A model generated the notes under the pieces. That model made no database searches, was not told the origin of the DNA, and saw nothing but the letters and a program-made list of their open reading frames with translations. This document shows, piece by piece, positions 33,807 to 45,674 of a stretch of 64,000 nucleotides of DNA. Source of the DNA: Platanthera guangdongensis (taxonomy: Eukaryota; Streptophyta; Magnoliopsida; Asparagales; Orchidaceae); the NCBI GenBank assembly GCA_039583875.1, contig CM077162.1, positions 163,267,826 to 163,331,825 of the forward strand. The letters run 5' to 3'. The stretch's first letter is position 1. The number at the start of each line of letters is the position of its first letter. A program made the translations under genes and the position numbers.

Positions 33807-36020
33807 TGTAGCACCCCAGTTTTCAGACCTGGAGTCACTAGAAGCTAACTCCCAATAGTAGAGAGACCGCTGGCGGTAGGTCGTTGAGCTCGGCATTGGA
33901 TCCAGTGCGCATGATCATGGGATATAGTGTGCACGACCACTGGTCGTGTGCCACTGATCGTGCGCTCTATTCTCCATTTTTCCGAGTTCTGCCTTGGTCA
34001 AATGCACGACCATTGGACTTAGTGTGCACGACCACTGGTAGTGCGCCACTGCTTGTGTGTGTTTATTCCAGCTATTCTAGAGTTCTGTCAGTGTGGATCG
34101 CACGATCATGGGATTTAGTGTGCACGATCATGGTATTAAGTGCGCACGACCACTGGTCGTGCGCCACTGATCGTGCGGATGGGTACAGTTCCGTCATTTT
34201 ATTTTGTGGTCATCTGATCCATCCTTAAACCCGATCCAAGGGCCCAGGATCTTCCGCCCAAATGATTATATTAGGGCTGAGAGCCCCTTCCCATTCATTT
34301 TCTTCTCATTTGGAGAGTTGACTTAGGGTTGGGTGAGAGTGAGGGGGAGGAAGCTAGAAGGTCTTCCACCGCCATTTATGAAGCTTCGGAGCTCCAATCA
34401 TCATTCTGAGACCGGATCTGTGTAGAGTGCATGGAGGCGCTCGTTTCAATCCATTAAAAGCAAGGATTCCATGGCCAGGAGGAGAGGTCATAAAGTAACG
34501 ACATTTCTTCTCTCGGTTTCTAGGATGCGTGCATAACATCTCTTTTCTTTCTTGCTTTTCAAGCTCTTGGGCACCAAATCTCTCAAATGAGAGGGGTTTG
34601 GGTCGCCATGGTTCAAGAGGAACCACCGGGTCGATTGTGTCCGTACCCGGCATGATATTGCATTAGAGATCTGCTCCGTTAGGGGATTAGGCATTGTGGG
34701 TGAAGCCGTAGTCGCGACCTTTAGTCTGACTCGGTGATGTTGCATAGCAAGCCTTAATAATTTTGTAGAAATCCATTGTGGCAATATGTCATTTGTGATG
34801 TATGTGTTTTTCCCATTTCTGAGTAAGTATGTATAGCCGGAATCGGGCAAGGTTAGCTCCGCGTTGGCAGTATATGGTTTCCTTGGTGCGCGGGAACGTT
34901 GCAGTATGAATGATGGATTAGGGTGGGGAAAGGCTATGAATTGTGATGTGCTAAGGTGCGGCTTTATCTCCGTGGTCGGCTGGTTATCCCATGACGTGCA
35001 AGTCATGTGGGGAGAGTGTCCCAGCGAGATTAGTCCCCCTCTATGAAACTGGCAAGGATGTCAAACATAGGACAAGCCCGAGTGATGAAGCCCACGAGCG
35101 GGTGGGGTCCGGCGAGGGTTCTTAGAATCAGTTTGTGTGTGAGATGGAATCCTGACGTGCGAAGTCAGAGTTTGCAGGCAAGCCCGGGTCTAAGACCCAC
35201 GAGCGGGTGGGGCCTTGGCAAGATTTCCATGTGGTGGCTTGTATACTGTTAAGGGAATTGCAGTACCGTTTTGTTTACGGCTTGACGACGATGGGGGAAA
35301 TTGGAAGTACCCAGTTGACATATTATGATGATGTTCTAGATACATACGCGATAGGGTGCCTTGGGTGAAGCCCGGGTTTGCATACATGCTGCATAGTAGG
35401 CCCCTTTAATTATATGATCAACATAGAAAACATGTTTGTTGTTTGAGACATCCAAACTTGTTTTAAAGCTTTACATGATTATATATATGTCATACGAAGT
35501 GCTGACTTGCAAGTTGTAGGTGTACCCCGAGGTCCGTTAGGGGTGGCCTGGAGGATATGTGTTGGTTACAAAGAAGAGGTCAGCCTTTGCTAACCCACGT
35601 TACCCCAAATGTTTACAGGGCAAGGATCGCGAGTGGGAGCAAGTGCGTCGGCCGAAAGGGCCTAAGCCTCATGAAGTGATTACCATGATTACTAGCTGTT
35701 TTCTTCTTGACTGTGATGCTCCATGATTTTGGTATTTTTGGCTTGCATACCGAGGTAGCCTAGGAGTGCTTTTGCATGTTGATGTTTGACCTTGTGGTCA
35801 TGGACTTATTTTGTGTAAGGCCTTAAGGCTATTTTGATACTCCTGTTTGCTAGTAGATAACTTCTTATTTTTTTTTGTTGGTATGTTTCTGTTGTTGCTT
35901 TACTCTGAGTTTTGAGTTGGGTAGTTAATATCATCTTTTAATGCTAATGTTGTGGCATTTGTATGTTGTGTGGCCCCGGCCGGACCTATATTATTTGGTC
36001 ATTACAGGGGAGGTGTTACG
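33807..36020 (+). repeat. C 3' LTR (2214 bp)
   Basis: It starts TGTAGCACCCCAG and ends GTGTTACG, where the usual CA end is mutated to CG. It is followed by the CGTTT target copy. It carries the same palindromic words as the 5' LTR (33900-34180). Confidence 0.92.
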
Positions 36021-36025
36021 CGTTT

Positions 36026-36320
36026 GTTGTGCCAAAACTTCATCTCTGATTAATCTCCAGTCACTACCGTCACTTCCCCGCCCATTCAATAATATCAAAA
36101 AGGGGAGATTAATTTGTTCATGAGCATGTCATATTCGTCACATAGAGGAAGATCACATGCAGGAGGAGCACATATGTAAGGGGCACACACATATAGGGAT
36201 GAGTCGAACTTCCGCCAATATTTAATTTATATTCCATGCTTATTGTTGAACTACATTATACCTTGCTACTAATGATTTATATCTCATGAATGAGATTTGA
36301 TATTATCAAAAGGGAGAGTT
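36026..36320 (+). other. B 3' untranslated region, right of C, with polypurine tracts
   Basis: No coding. ATCAAAAGGGAGAGTT (36305-36320) directly before the LTR is the polypurine tract. A second, near identical tract ATCAAAAAGGGGAGATTAA is at about 36093-36111, an extra copy as reported for Sirevirus-type elements. Confidence 0.7.
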
Positions 36321-37590
36321 TGTTGGAACACCCATGTCCCGCATCTCTTTGGTCTAACTATATCAAATCCCAAGTTGTATTTGATCATACTTGTGTTTGG
36401 GTATAGTATGCAGATGTACAGGTATGAAGAACCAAAGCTTCAAGTTCTGTAACCTACCGTTGGGCGCTAGCACTACCGCTGTTACTAGCTTAAAAGAATT
36501 AATTGTTGTGTGTAAAGAGTCTTCTTTGTTACCTACCAACGGGTGCTAGGACTACCGTCGGGCGCTAACCAATTCAACGATCATCGAGTCATTTTGTCGA
36601 GAGGAAACCGCTACCGCTAGGCGTTTGCTTTTACCGCACCGCTATATCCAAAAGTGGCACGAATATATTTCAGATATTTTTCCTAATTTAATGGACAGCT
36701 GTCAACACCGCATGAGAAGACCTACTGCTGGGCGCTAGCTCTACCGCCGACGGTAACTTATTTTGACGAAGAATATAAAAGTGCGTGTTTCTTTTCCTAA
36801 GGAGACAAGAAGGAGAACGCGTCTAGTGTTCGTCTGTTGCGTCTGTAGGTATGAACCACCATCTCCAAGCAAGGTCAAGTGAAATTTCTCCCTCCTATTC
36901 GTGATCGAATAAGTCCGGCGAGTGAATTCTCCAACGACCATCAGCGGCTGATCGAGTTCATGAAGAATGATTTTGAGAAGCCTCGATCACGCACCATTCT
37001 ACAGAGAATTTATTATTTTGAGGGAGCACTAATTCAAAACTCTTTTATTCTTATTTGTATTTTCACCTTTCTATTATTTTTGAGTGTGTGAGAAATCTGC
37101 TTAGGAGGCCGCTAGATTTTTTGGAGGAATCCTTGGGAAATCGTCCTGGGAGGACGTCTAGATCTACGAGATCTAGTGGGCTCTGAGACCCTTCCTGGGA
37201 GGAAGGTGAAGAGTCGGATCATTGATCTTCTTGGAAAGAAGAGAGATTCAACCAATTTTAGGAGGGTCGGTATAGAAACTAAAAGATTATTTTATTCATC
37301 ATCTCCGATCTCCAGCGTCATGGAGATCCACATTTGTTATTTTATTTTAGATTTTGAATAAAATTAAAGTTCTTTTTATATTACTGTGTATTCATGGTTG
37401 GATGTTGTTAGGGGCGTGTGCAAAGTAGAAATCAGTAATTTTGTAGTAAAAATGTTCTTTGTGACCTACCGCCACGCGGTAGCTTCCAAAACAAGTTTCC
37501 CTTGGTGAAATTCATTTTAATTCTGAACTTTCATTAAAACATTTTTGACCCCCCCCCCCCCCCCTTTAAGGTTGGCCACCAGATCCAATA
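36321..37590 (+). repeat. B 3' LTR
   Basis: Starts TGTTGGAACACCC, has TATAAAAG near 36775, the words GGGCGCTAGC and CTACCGCC in inverted pairs, and a C-run at 37551-37564 followed by TTTAAGGTTGG. The exact end is uncertain; 37590 is chosen because a related end at 63771-63805 reads CAACA at the same place. Confidence 0.72.
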
Positions 37591-37754
37591 CTCATATTTA
37601 CCTTTTGTCCTTATAATATTTCTTGTCATCAGACCTCTTGCTCTAACTTATATGTATTGCAGGTTGCACTTTGTTCACTATTTAAACATGTTATCTGAGC
37701 AACAATAACAGGTGGACACAAGACAGGATGCTGATAGTGCAGAAATCTCACTAA

Positions 37755-38420
37755 GTCTAGATGTGTTGAGTGAAGGCAGTTCACTCAACGTCAAATGGCT
37801 TTAAGCGTTGAGTAAAGCCTAGGTAGTCAAAGCCACAACATTGCCAAAGCAGAAATCTGGTTAAGTCCAGAAGCGTTGAGTGAAGGCAGTTCACTCAACG
37901 CCTAGAGCCGGAAGCATTGAGTAAGCTCAAACACTCAAAGCTAGAGAGAAGCTGACAAGAATTATGGCTAAGTCCAGAAGCATTGAGTGAAGACAGTTCA
38001 CTCAATTCCTAGAAGGAAAAGCGTTGACAGAACATAGTTCAGTCAGAGCCGCGGGGTTGTTTAACTTGGAAATTTGTCTAAGGATAGATGCATTGAGTAA
38101 AGACAACTAACTCAATGCCTATTCAACAAAAAAACTGTCTAAGGACAGAAGCATTGAGTGAAGACAGTTCACTCACCGTCTATTCAGTAAAAATGCAAAG
38201 GCAGAAAGTGTTGAGCGAAGACAACTCACTTAACGCCTTAATACAGAGAAAATCGAATAAGTCTAGATGTGTTGAGTGATGAAGGCTCACTCAACGCCTA
38301 GTTAGTAAGACTACAATTGTCGATATTCATTGAGTGATGAATGTTCACTCAACGCCTGGTGGTGTAGAATTTTGCCTAAGTGCTTTGGCGTTGAGTGACA
38401 AGTCTTCACTCAACGCCTAT
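37755..38420 (+). repeat. Palindrome region of F (GCGTTGAGTG / CACTCAACGC)
   Basis: About nine units of the pattern GTTGAGTGA-AGACAGTT-CACTCAACG, each a 9-base inverted repeat with a short spacer, separated by CTAAG-type linkers. The same word is used in the LTR of the gypsy element X at 2820-3020. Confidence 0.85.
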
Positions 38421-38981
38421 GCAAAATTGTCTGAATTTGGCTAAATCGACTGGTGCTGAGTCATGATGACATCTGCAAACATTCTAATGTTGCGGGAACG
38501 AAACAGTAGATGACAAATGGCATCGCTTGCCTGTTGTACAACAATTAATGCTAAAGAAAAGTTGCAGCTACCAACTCCATGTGGTCCCACTGCTCAAAGA
38601 GCCGTTGGATGGCGGGATACAAAAGTAGTATTCCAAGGAAGAAGAAATTAACTTTTGGAAATTGATAGCTCTGTCTTCTTCCCCTGAACAGAGTTGCAGA
38701 GCTTGAAGAACTTACCTTTGTTGTTGATCTCAAAGTTTAAGAAAGATAGCGGTTGTCATTCTCACCTTCAACAGCAAGTTCAGGGAGTTTTCTCTCTGAG
38801 GTAGAAGAAGGAACAAATCAATCCCTAGATGCAGTTACTTCATAGCTTATGCAGAACATTCTTGAGGATCCATCCTTTGAGTTGTGAAGAAGATAAGACG
38901 GAGTCATCTCAGTTCAGGAAGAGGAAGACTCAGAGATTATATCTCTAGAGTCAATTTATATCAATAACCAAAACTTCTTTT

Positions 38982-39315
38982 TGTAGGATCTTAACTGATC
39001 TGAGTGTAAGCTTAAATTATAAAGGCTGAGGTAGGATCTTTTTTATAGATCTGAGTTATAGGGTCTTTGTGCCTGAGTTGTAGGATTCTGGTTGAGAATC
39101 TGAGTTGTAGAAGAGTTTCTCTCTAAGGTAGGATCCAGTGGTGGATCTGAGTGTAGGACTTTGAGTTAAAGTCTGAGGTAGGTGTTCTGGAGAAGATCAC
39201 TGAGAGTAGGAGAATATTTCTCTGAGTGTAGGGCCTTGAGCCTAAGGTAGGACTTTGAAGAGTATGAGAGATCCCGAGGGATCTGAGTTGTAAGCTCATT
39301 GAGCTGAGTTTGAAG
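38982..39315 (+). repeat. Hairpin array of F, about 14 units
   Basis: Units of 20-30 bases separated by CTGAG(TTG)TAGG. Stems in order include GATC/GATC, GATCT/AGATC, GATTCT/AGAATC, AGAG/CTCT, GATCCA/TGGATC, GACTTT/AAAGTC, GTG/CAC, GAGAA/TTCTC, GGC/GCC, ACT/AGT, GATCC/GGATC and CTCA/TGAG. Loops are mostly 3-9 bases. The stems differ from unit to unit but nearly all pair perfectly. Confidence 0.88.
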
Positions 39316-39479
39316 TTAGCCTTGTCTAACACACTGTTAGAAAGGTGGGAGGGACAGTGGATGTACCCAAACTTTGGGGAATCACTAAAAATATATGTGT
39401 GTTGATTGTGTATTCTTAAAAGCTACCATAATAATGAGTCACAACACACCTAAGTAACAAGATAGTAGAAAAAGGCACA

Positions 39480-39518
39480 AAAACACATTCACCCCCCCCC
39501 CCCCCTTCTAGGTGTTTT
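39480..39518 (+). repeat. C-run hairpin of F
   Basis: AAAACAC (39480-39486) pairs with GTGTTTT (39512-39518) around the loop ATTCAC-C-run-TTCTAG. The stem sequence is unlike that of A or G. Confidence 0.8.
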
Positions 39519-39724
39519 AGCTATTCCTGAAACTAAAGACTTTCAGCTCCTGCTCTGTCATTCACACAAGTAATTCATACATGATAGGGATTCCGACAAG
39601 CATTTACTAGTAATGAGTGATCTGCAATGTTCTTGATTTTCATCCAGCAACATTGGTGATGTGTCCCCTACGACGTCCCCCCCCCCAACTCAATCAATAC
39701 CCCCTTTTCCAATGTCTATAAATA

Positions 39725-40560
39725 ATGGGGGGTATTAAGGCGTTGCTTTTTGCAAACCCAAACTTCCTCACTACCGCTTCTCATGGGCTCTGCTTAGTTT
39801 TTTTTTCTTTAGTAATATTCAAGAAGCCTATTACAGATCGTGCCTACTTGGATGACTTTCAGGATTTCTTTAACACACCTGAGAGCAGATTCGGTGTGAG
39901 GCTTCCTCATCACAATGAGAAAATCAACACCTTCTTCCCCAATCGACTCATCCTCTCCATTCGCCATTTTTAAGTTCGCATGCGACTTCCTCTCTGTCCA
40001 GAGCTCTTCCAAATATTCTAGTATTACGAACTAGTGTCGACCCAGATCAACCCCAATAGTGTTGTGATCATCATTGGGTTCCTCACCTTTTTGAGGTCAG
40101 ATAATATCTCCTTCGACCTCGCCACCTTCAAGAGGATTTTCAAATTTGGGGGTACTAAAGAAGGGGTGAACTACTTCTATATCCACACATGCACCATCAT
40201 TAGTATGGTGAATAAGGTGCACCGCTGGACAGAGTGCTTCGTCATCATTTGTAGACCCTTAAACAACATTCATTTTGCCCCATAATAATTGCCAGAGAAG
40301 ATCTTTGCTCTCCCAACTCTACGTGATGACTCAAAGGAGTAGTGGAAAGCCTTCCGTGGGTAGAAGTTTGACGTCACTTAGTAGCAGCGTGAAATTGACA
40401 AGCTTGCCTTTGTCTTCCCTGGGGAAGGTATACATTTGGCGAACATCTGAACTACTCACATATTTTACTATTTACATGATTACTTTTGGATCATTTTTAC
40501 TACTAACATTTTACGTGTTTCTATTGTAGCTTCTTGTATTGTTCCGTGAGAGCCTCTCCA
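39725..40560 (+). pseudogene. K: gag-like gene remnant, first part
   Basis: Broken frames read MRLPLCPELFQIF, then VSTQINPNSVVIIIGFLTFLRSDNIS and FKRIFKFGGTKEGVNYFYIH (39975-40200). The pattern (reduced RLP-P, a Q-x-NPN-x-W/V, I-I-GFL, F-x-LF, WYF-like end) resembles the plant putative gypsy-type transposon domain often called Transposase_28; this is from memory and not verified. Stops and frameshifts are frequent. It continues, after removal of G, at 53416. Confidence 0.5.
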
Positions 40561-40616
40561 ACTAGCAAAAGACCCAACTCCCCCTCCGCCAAGCACGGGA
40601 TATTAGGAAAGCGAGG

Positions 40617-42583
40617 TGAAAGTGCAGGTTAGATCTGAAATACTCTAGAGGGGGGTGAATAGAGTATTGTGCTTACTTCAAAACTTTTTACAACTTTTGT
40701 TGTAAGCCTAGGTGAACAGGTCAACAAGTGAAATAAACTAAGCACAGCAAACTAAATAATCACAGAACAACACAGAACAACACAGCCAAAACAAAAAGAA
40801 GGGCAACCAGACGACACAAGAAATTTTATAGTGGTTCCCCAACCTGGGTACATCCACTCTTCTACCACCCTGGTAGAAATCCACTCAGGTTTTTGATCAG
40901 GTGCCTGACACCAATAAGCTTTTGTTCATGTTCTCAAAAACCAAATCTCAAGACTTTTGGAAAGAGACTTGCAACCAGAATAACTTTGAATGGAATTAAA
41001 ACCTTGTACAGGAATTGGAAATAAGGATATGGTGTCTTCTCTTTCTCAAAACAGTTGAGAAGACTTGTTGATTGATTGTAGCAGATTTTACTCCCCCTGA
41101 GATCTTGAACTAATCAGGAATGTTGGAGCACTGCTTTAGGGTTATAGGTCTTCAAAGACCTAGAATGCCTGGACCAGAATTAGCTTCAGGAACTTCTTCG
41201 ACAGATAGTGTTTGTTGTCCTTTGAAGTAGTCCTGTAGAGTTAGAAAGAAGAAGACTCTTGATAGAATTTGATTGTTCTTCTTCTTCTTGAAAATGTTCT
41301 CTGGTCAGGCTGATTGTAGTAGAACTTTTTGATTTGAGTATGATTGTTCTTATGTGCAATCTGAGTGTCAGTCTGATTATCTGTATTGCAGGTGTTGTGT
41401 TCTGTTACTCTTTCATTCTATTCTCTTATGTTTTATTCTATTCTAACTGAGGAGCATTCAAAATTTGAATGTTGAGCAGTAATTGTAGTCGGCCTTGGAA
41501 GGAAGCGGCAATCAATAGTTTCCCTAACTGTCCCATGGAAAAACGGCATGTGATAATCCAAGATTAATGCGCATTCCAACGGTAACATTCCGAGAAGATC
41601 TGGCATTAATTGCTCAGGAATCATTGCCAAAAAACGGGACGGGAAACAGAAGAAGACCTAGTCTGGAATCGTCGACCGAAGAACACAATTCGTCGAGCTG
41701 AGTTTGAGTTCGTCGAGCTGAGCTTGAGTTCATCGAGTTGAGCTTGAGAGAGTTCGTCGACCAGACAATCTTCATTCGTTGAACAGACAATCTTCATTAG
41801 TCGAGCTGAGAACCATCATTTGTCGAGCTGATAATTATCACTGTTAGACAGTATTCGTCGAACTGAGTTTCAAATTCGTCGAGTGAAGAAAGTTTGTGGA
41901 CTTAGCCAAATATTTTGCATCTGCTGATATCCAATGTCAACATAAGTTGGTGTCAACTGATTGATCTTGGTGTCGACTCAAATCTTCTGGTGTCGACATG
42001 AACTGGTGTTGACTAATATCCTGGTGTCGACATAAATCCTCTGGTTTCGACATAAATTGGCTGGTGTCGACACATGACCTAAGTGTCGACACAAATACTC
42101 TGAGTTCAGATTTCGTCGAGTAGAGTACTACATTCGTCGAACTGGGAAGCTGACTTCGTCGACCTAAGAAGCTGAGAACTTGAGGTCCAAGTTCGTCGAG
42201 ATTAGAATCTAATTCGTCGACCAAAGTTTGAAGCTGGACTTATAAAAATTCTGAAGTTATCCTGACTTTAGCTTGATGTAGACACTGAGAGTTCGTAAAA
42301 CAGAGAACTAAGATCATCGAGCTCAGCACTGAGAATTGTCTCACGATCGTCGAGGGCAGAACTCCTTTCGTCAAGCTGAGTTCGACGAACGTCGAACTCA
42401 CTTTACTTAGTCTTGAAGTCCTCTAAGTCTGAAGTCTCTGATGGTCTTGTTGAAGGCTGGTCCATCTGAAGTTGAACCTAAGGACTTGACCTAGACTTTA
42501 AGACACAAACTTGACCCTGGCTATACATGATGGGTCACATCCTAAGTCAGTAAACCTAGCCCAAATCAACTAGGGATCCAACA
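40617..42583 (-). repeat. G 3' LTR (1967 bp)
   Basis: On the minus strand it starts TGTTGGATCCCTAG at 42583 and ends CCTGCACTTTCA at 40617. It contains the TTCGTCGA-type array (41690-42395) with a GTGTCGACA cluster (41940-42105) inside, and near its end the hairpin AATACTCTA/TAGAGTATT (40639-40668) with a C-run loop. Confidence 0.92.
41690..42395 (-). repeat. Palindrome array of the G LTR, two different words
   Basis: The outer parts are repeats of TTCGTCGA(GCTGAG), some as TTCGTCGAA palindromes. The centre (41940-42105) has about nine GTGTCGACA words, as in element A. The right LTR has the same arrangement at 52498-53222. Confidence 0.88.
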
Positions 42584-42600
42584 ATCTCCCCCTATTTGGG
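42584..42600 (-). other. Polypurine tract of G
   Basis: Minus strand CCAAATAGGGGGAGATTG directly precedes the 3' LTR; element A has CCAAATAGCGGGAGATTG at the same place. Confidence 0.82.
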
Positions 42601-42780
42601 TGAGGTCACTAACAAAGACTCAAAATAGAGATAAACAGAAAAATAAAGCAAGAAAAGAAATATATCTGGCAGAGAATTAACAACACATGCAGTAGATATA
42701 TATATATATACACAGCTTTGTTTAAACAGATAGCATAGTTTGAAAAACAAAAACAGACAGAATTTGAAACAACATGAAGA

Positions 42781-45587
42781 TTACTTCTTTTGCTTCTTCT
42801 GCTTGTACCTGTCTTGTGAAGTCTGCTCTCCTGGCTTCTTAAAGATGATTTCTCTCTTTGGATCTGAAGCCTGATCCTTTGTCATAGTCATATCAACTGC
42901 CCCAATAATGTTCAATGATGTAGCTCTGGGGACAACTACTTCTGGATGCAGCTTCATATAATCATCAACATTAAACAATTTATTACATTTGTCAAACCTT
43001 TTCAGCTCTTCCTTTCTATACTTTGACATTGTTGTTAATCCAGAGATATCTTTGCCTTCAGCCTTGGCTTTATTGATTAAAGATAGTCCAATTAATTCCT
43101 GATATCTAGCCATTCTTGCAGTATTTGCAGTTTCAGGATCTTCAAATGGAATTGGAGGAGAGTATGGTCTTTTTGGACTTTCAGCTTGTTGTACTTCAGA
43201 AATATGTTGCTACTGCTGCTGATGCTTTTGTTGACTACCTGAGGATGGCTGCCTCTACTGGCTGCTTCTAGATGATCTCCCTAACTGTCTCTGATAAGTT
43301 TGCATTGGGGCAGATCTCTGGGAGCTAGAGCCACTAGCACCAGCTGCTGGAGGAGGAGGAGGTGGTGGTTCCTTTCTAAATCTGTGAACTAGAGGAGGGG
43401 AATATCTCCTGCTTCTCTTTCTTTCCTTCTGTTGGTTCTTGGATAGCCACATCCATGCAGGCATCCCCTTGTATGGAGTAACATTGCGCAGAATATAATA
43501 GAGAGTGTTTGCAGTGGGATTTGGCTTGGGAGCTGGAGGAGGAGGAGCCTTCCTTTTCTTGGACAGCATTTTCTTTTTCTTACTAGCAGCATCTTCATTT
43601 GATTCATCATCATCATGTTCACTGTCAGAGTCAGAACCCTGAGGGTTATCATGCAGGGCATCCAAAGCTTTTAAAACTTTATCAGAAATAACAGCCTTTT
43701 TTGTAGAAGCAGGGGCAGAAGTTGAGGATTATGGAACTGGAGCTTCAGCAACATGAGAGGAGGGAGCTGCACAGGAAACAAAAACAATAGGGACAGAGCT
43801 TTTAGCTGCTGCCTTATTTTCTTCTTCAATATCAGCTAGAGTTAGATCATCCAAATTAGGCATGGGAGAGTCATCCATAACAAAGCTTGGGGCTGAAATT
43901 ATTTTTGGAATGACTGTAGGTAATGGAACCACAACTGGAGGAGCAAAACTATCATAGAGTTGCTTAGCAACTGCTGGACTTATTAGCCAGGTGTAGGGTA
44001 CAATATCCAAATGTGGCTTAGCAGAGGGTAACTGTACAAAAAGAGTATCAAAATTTTTCAACAAAGCAGACAAATTAACTGTGTGATTTAGCTGGAAATC
44101 ACCAGCATGTTTTATTTGCTCAACTGACTCATCCAAATCAATGTCAGTGTCCATAAAATGAATTAACTCAATCATCTCAGAATCAAAATCTGTCAAAATT
44201 TCTACATCTTCAACTGAATCTGCATCTGCTGGAGAGGGAACTACTTTTGTGACTGCTGATGTTGCATCTGCTGCAACTTCATCATTGAGCATCTCCCCCT
44301 GCCTGGGTTCAGGAATACCTGGAGCCAGGCCCCTGAATGAAGAGGGGGCGGTAGAGAGGGCAGAAATCTGGGTAGATAGAGAATTGATGGAGGTCACAAG
44401 AGGTGTAATGGCCTCTTGGATGAGAGATTTGATGAGGGGAGTGAGCAAGGATATGATGGTAGATTTATCAAATGGGTAAGGGGAAGAGGATGGAATAACA
44501 TGAGTGGATGGAGATGAAGATGGAATGTTGGCATCTGGCATGACAGAGTCTGTGGGTATGTTGTAAGATGGAATGGATGACAAATGAGGGGGAAGAGGAG
44601 ACTGAGGAGGTGTAGGAATAGATGTCTTATGAGGTGAAGCAGGGGGTGTGGGAATGTTGGTAATATCAAGAGGTGGAGATGGAGGTGGAGTAGGCACATG
44701 AGGATGTTGTGGGGATTTATGTGTGGTAATAAGGATTGAAGAGGAGTGGAGTTGTTTGGCTGGAGGTGCAGGAAGAGATGAAGGAGATGGAAGGGCCTCT
44801 TCTGCAGGGTGGGGAGCGGCTTTTACAGCCCTGGTGCTCACAGAATTTTGGATGGAAGAGGAAGAAGCCTTTGAGGGCTTAGAGATAGTCCTCTCCCACC
44901 TACCAAACAGAGCGCAGGTGAGGGGCTTGCTGGCGTTTATGAAGATGTTCGGGGAGACCATACATTCAGCAGCCTTCTCTTGAAGAACAATTCCCAAAAT
45001 TCTGTCGAAGCAGACTTCCTTCTTACTATTTTTTTCTTTATCAATTCAAAGAAGATTGTGCCCTAGTTGACACGTCTCTTGTTCACCACAGCGCACATAA
45101 CCAGGAACTGGTAGCAGGTTATGTAATCATACGCTGAGTGCTTGCCCATCAGCACTTTTCCTATAATGTCTGCCAGAAACTGGTACGCGGCAGACAGTCG
45201 CTTCTTCAACAGTTTGTTAGGGTTGCTTCCTGTAAACCCCATTAGTTTCAGCATATCACCAAACTCTTCAGAGTCCATTTCCATGTTATCTTATCCATTG
45301 ACTAAGCCAAAAATCTCAGACAGAATTGCGGGAGATAGGGAAACCGCAGTAGTCCCGATGGTGCCTGTCAGAACATCTTCCGCAGAAACAGTAGATGTAT
45401 ACACCCATTGTCGGATTTCTGTCGCATGTATTTTAATTCCTATGGTCATGAAGTCCTTTAGATTGAGTACTTCCAGCAGTTCCAAAATATGCAAAAAGAT
45501 GGGGTCAGAATGTTGAAAGGAATCGAAATCCATATCGAAACCAGTATCGAATTTCATTGTCGCGAGGGTGCTTGCTGGAATCGCCAT
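42781..45587 (-). pseudogene. Accessory ORF of G
   Basis: Frames from ATG 45587 (MAIPASTLATMKFDTGFDMD) down to 42781 encode a long protein after pol, broken at 45291, 45063 (then an in-frame gap to 44997), 43729 and 43255. The core FLADIIGKVLMGKHSAYDYITCYQFLVMCAVVN corresponds to FLSEIVGKVILRKPGGHDRISAYMFSLMTRIIF of A, so both descend from one gene. The middle (44850-44400) is very rich in Pro and Ser, and the end is basic (KKKKMLSKKRKAPPPP and KQKKQKK at the end). No membrane segment is apparent. The 20 bases before the ATG on the minus strand end TTTTCTTGCAGGTCACC, which looks like a splice acceptor. Confidence 0.72.
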
Positions 45588-45674
45588 TGGTGACCTGCAA
45601 GAAAATCACAGAGAAAAACGGAGATCAAGAGCAAAATAACTGAAAGCGCGGGACGGAGGTCGAAGAAAACCTAG

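Larger units (their letters stand above)
25366..36020 (+). mobile_element. Element C: Tekay-like Ty3/gypsy chromovirus, TSD CGTTT
   Basis: LTRs start TGTA[AG][TC]ACCC and end GGTGTTAC[AG]; exact duplications CGTTT lie at 25361-25365 and 36021-36025. The order is primer site, gag, protease, RT, RNase H, integrase, chromodomain, polypurine tract, LTR. The integrase to chromodomain layout and LTR termini fit the Tekay/Del chromoviruses. Without insertion D it is about 8.7 kb. Coding is badly broken: gag lacks its N-terminus and zinc knuckle, and the catalytic positions of RT and integrase are altered. Confidence 0.92.
15935..37590 (+). mobile_element. Element B: decayed Ty1/copia retrotransposon, split by E and C
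   Basis: The two ends share an LTR: 15935-16936 matches 36321-37380 with the same start TGTTGGAA and the stretch TTGTATTTGATCATACTTG. Between them lie copia gag, protease, integrase, RT and RNase H remnants in plus orientation, and a polypurine tract at 36306-36320. The 5' LTR end, primer site and start of gag are deleted. E is inserted in gag and C in the 3' untranslated part. A TSD is not seen (ATCTT on the left, no match on the right). Lineage is uncertain; the AAAAGGGAGA-type tract would suit Tork-like elements. Confidence 0.82.
37591..39552 (+). repeat. F: Sirevirus-type LTR, 5' end unclear
   Basis: This has the parts of an A-type LTR in the same order but with other sequences: a palindrome region (37755-38420), a hairpin array (38982-39315), GTGGATGTACCCAAACTTTGG (about 39357-39377) and a C-run hairpin (39480-39518). 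No gag or pol follows, so it is a solo or truncated LTR. I could not find its start or a target duplication. Confidence 0.7.

Noticed and set aside
39841..40285. Functional host gene in K
   Set aside because: Frames are short and broken, and the motifs resemble repeated gag-like transposon proteins rather than a single-copy gene.
43389..44699. Alternative Pro/Leu/His-rich frames on the minus strand and plus-strand frames over the G accessory ORF
   Set aside because: Shadows of the low-complexity accessory reading frame.
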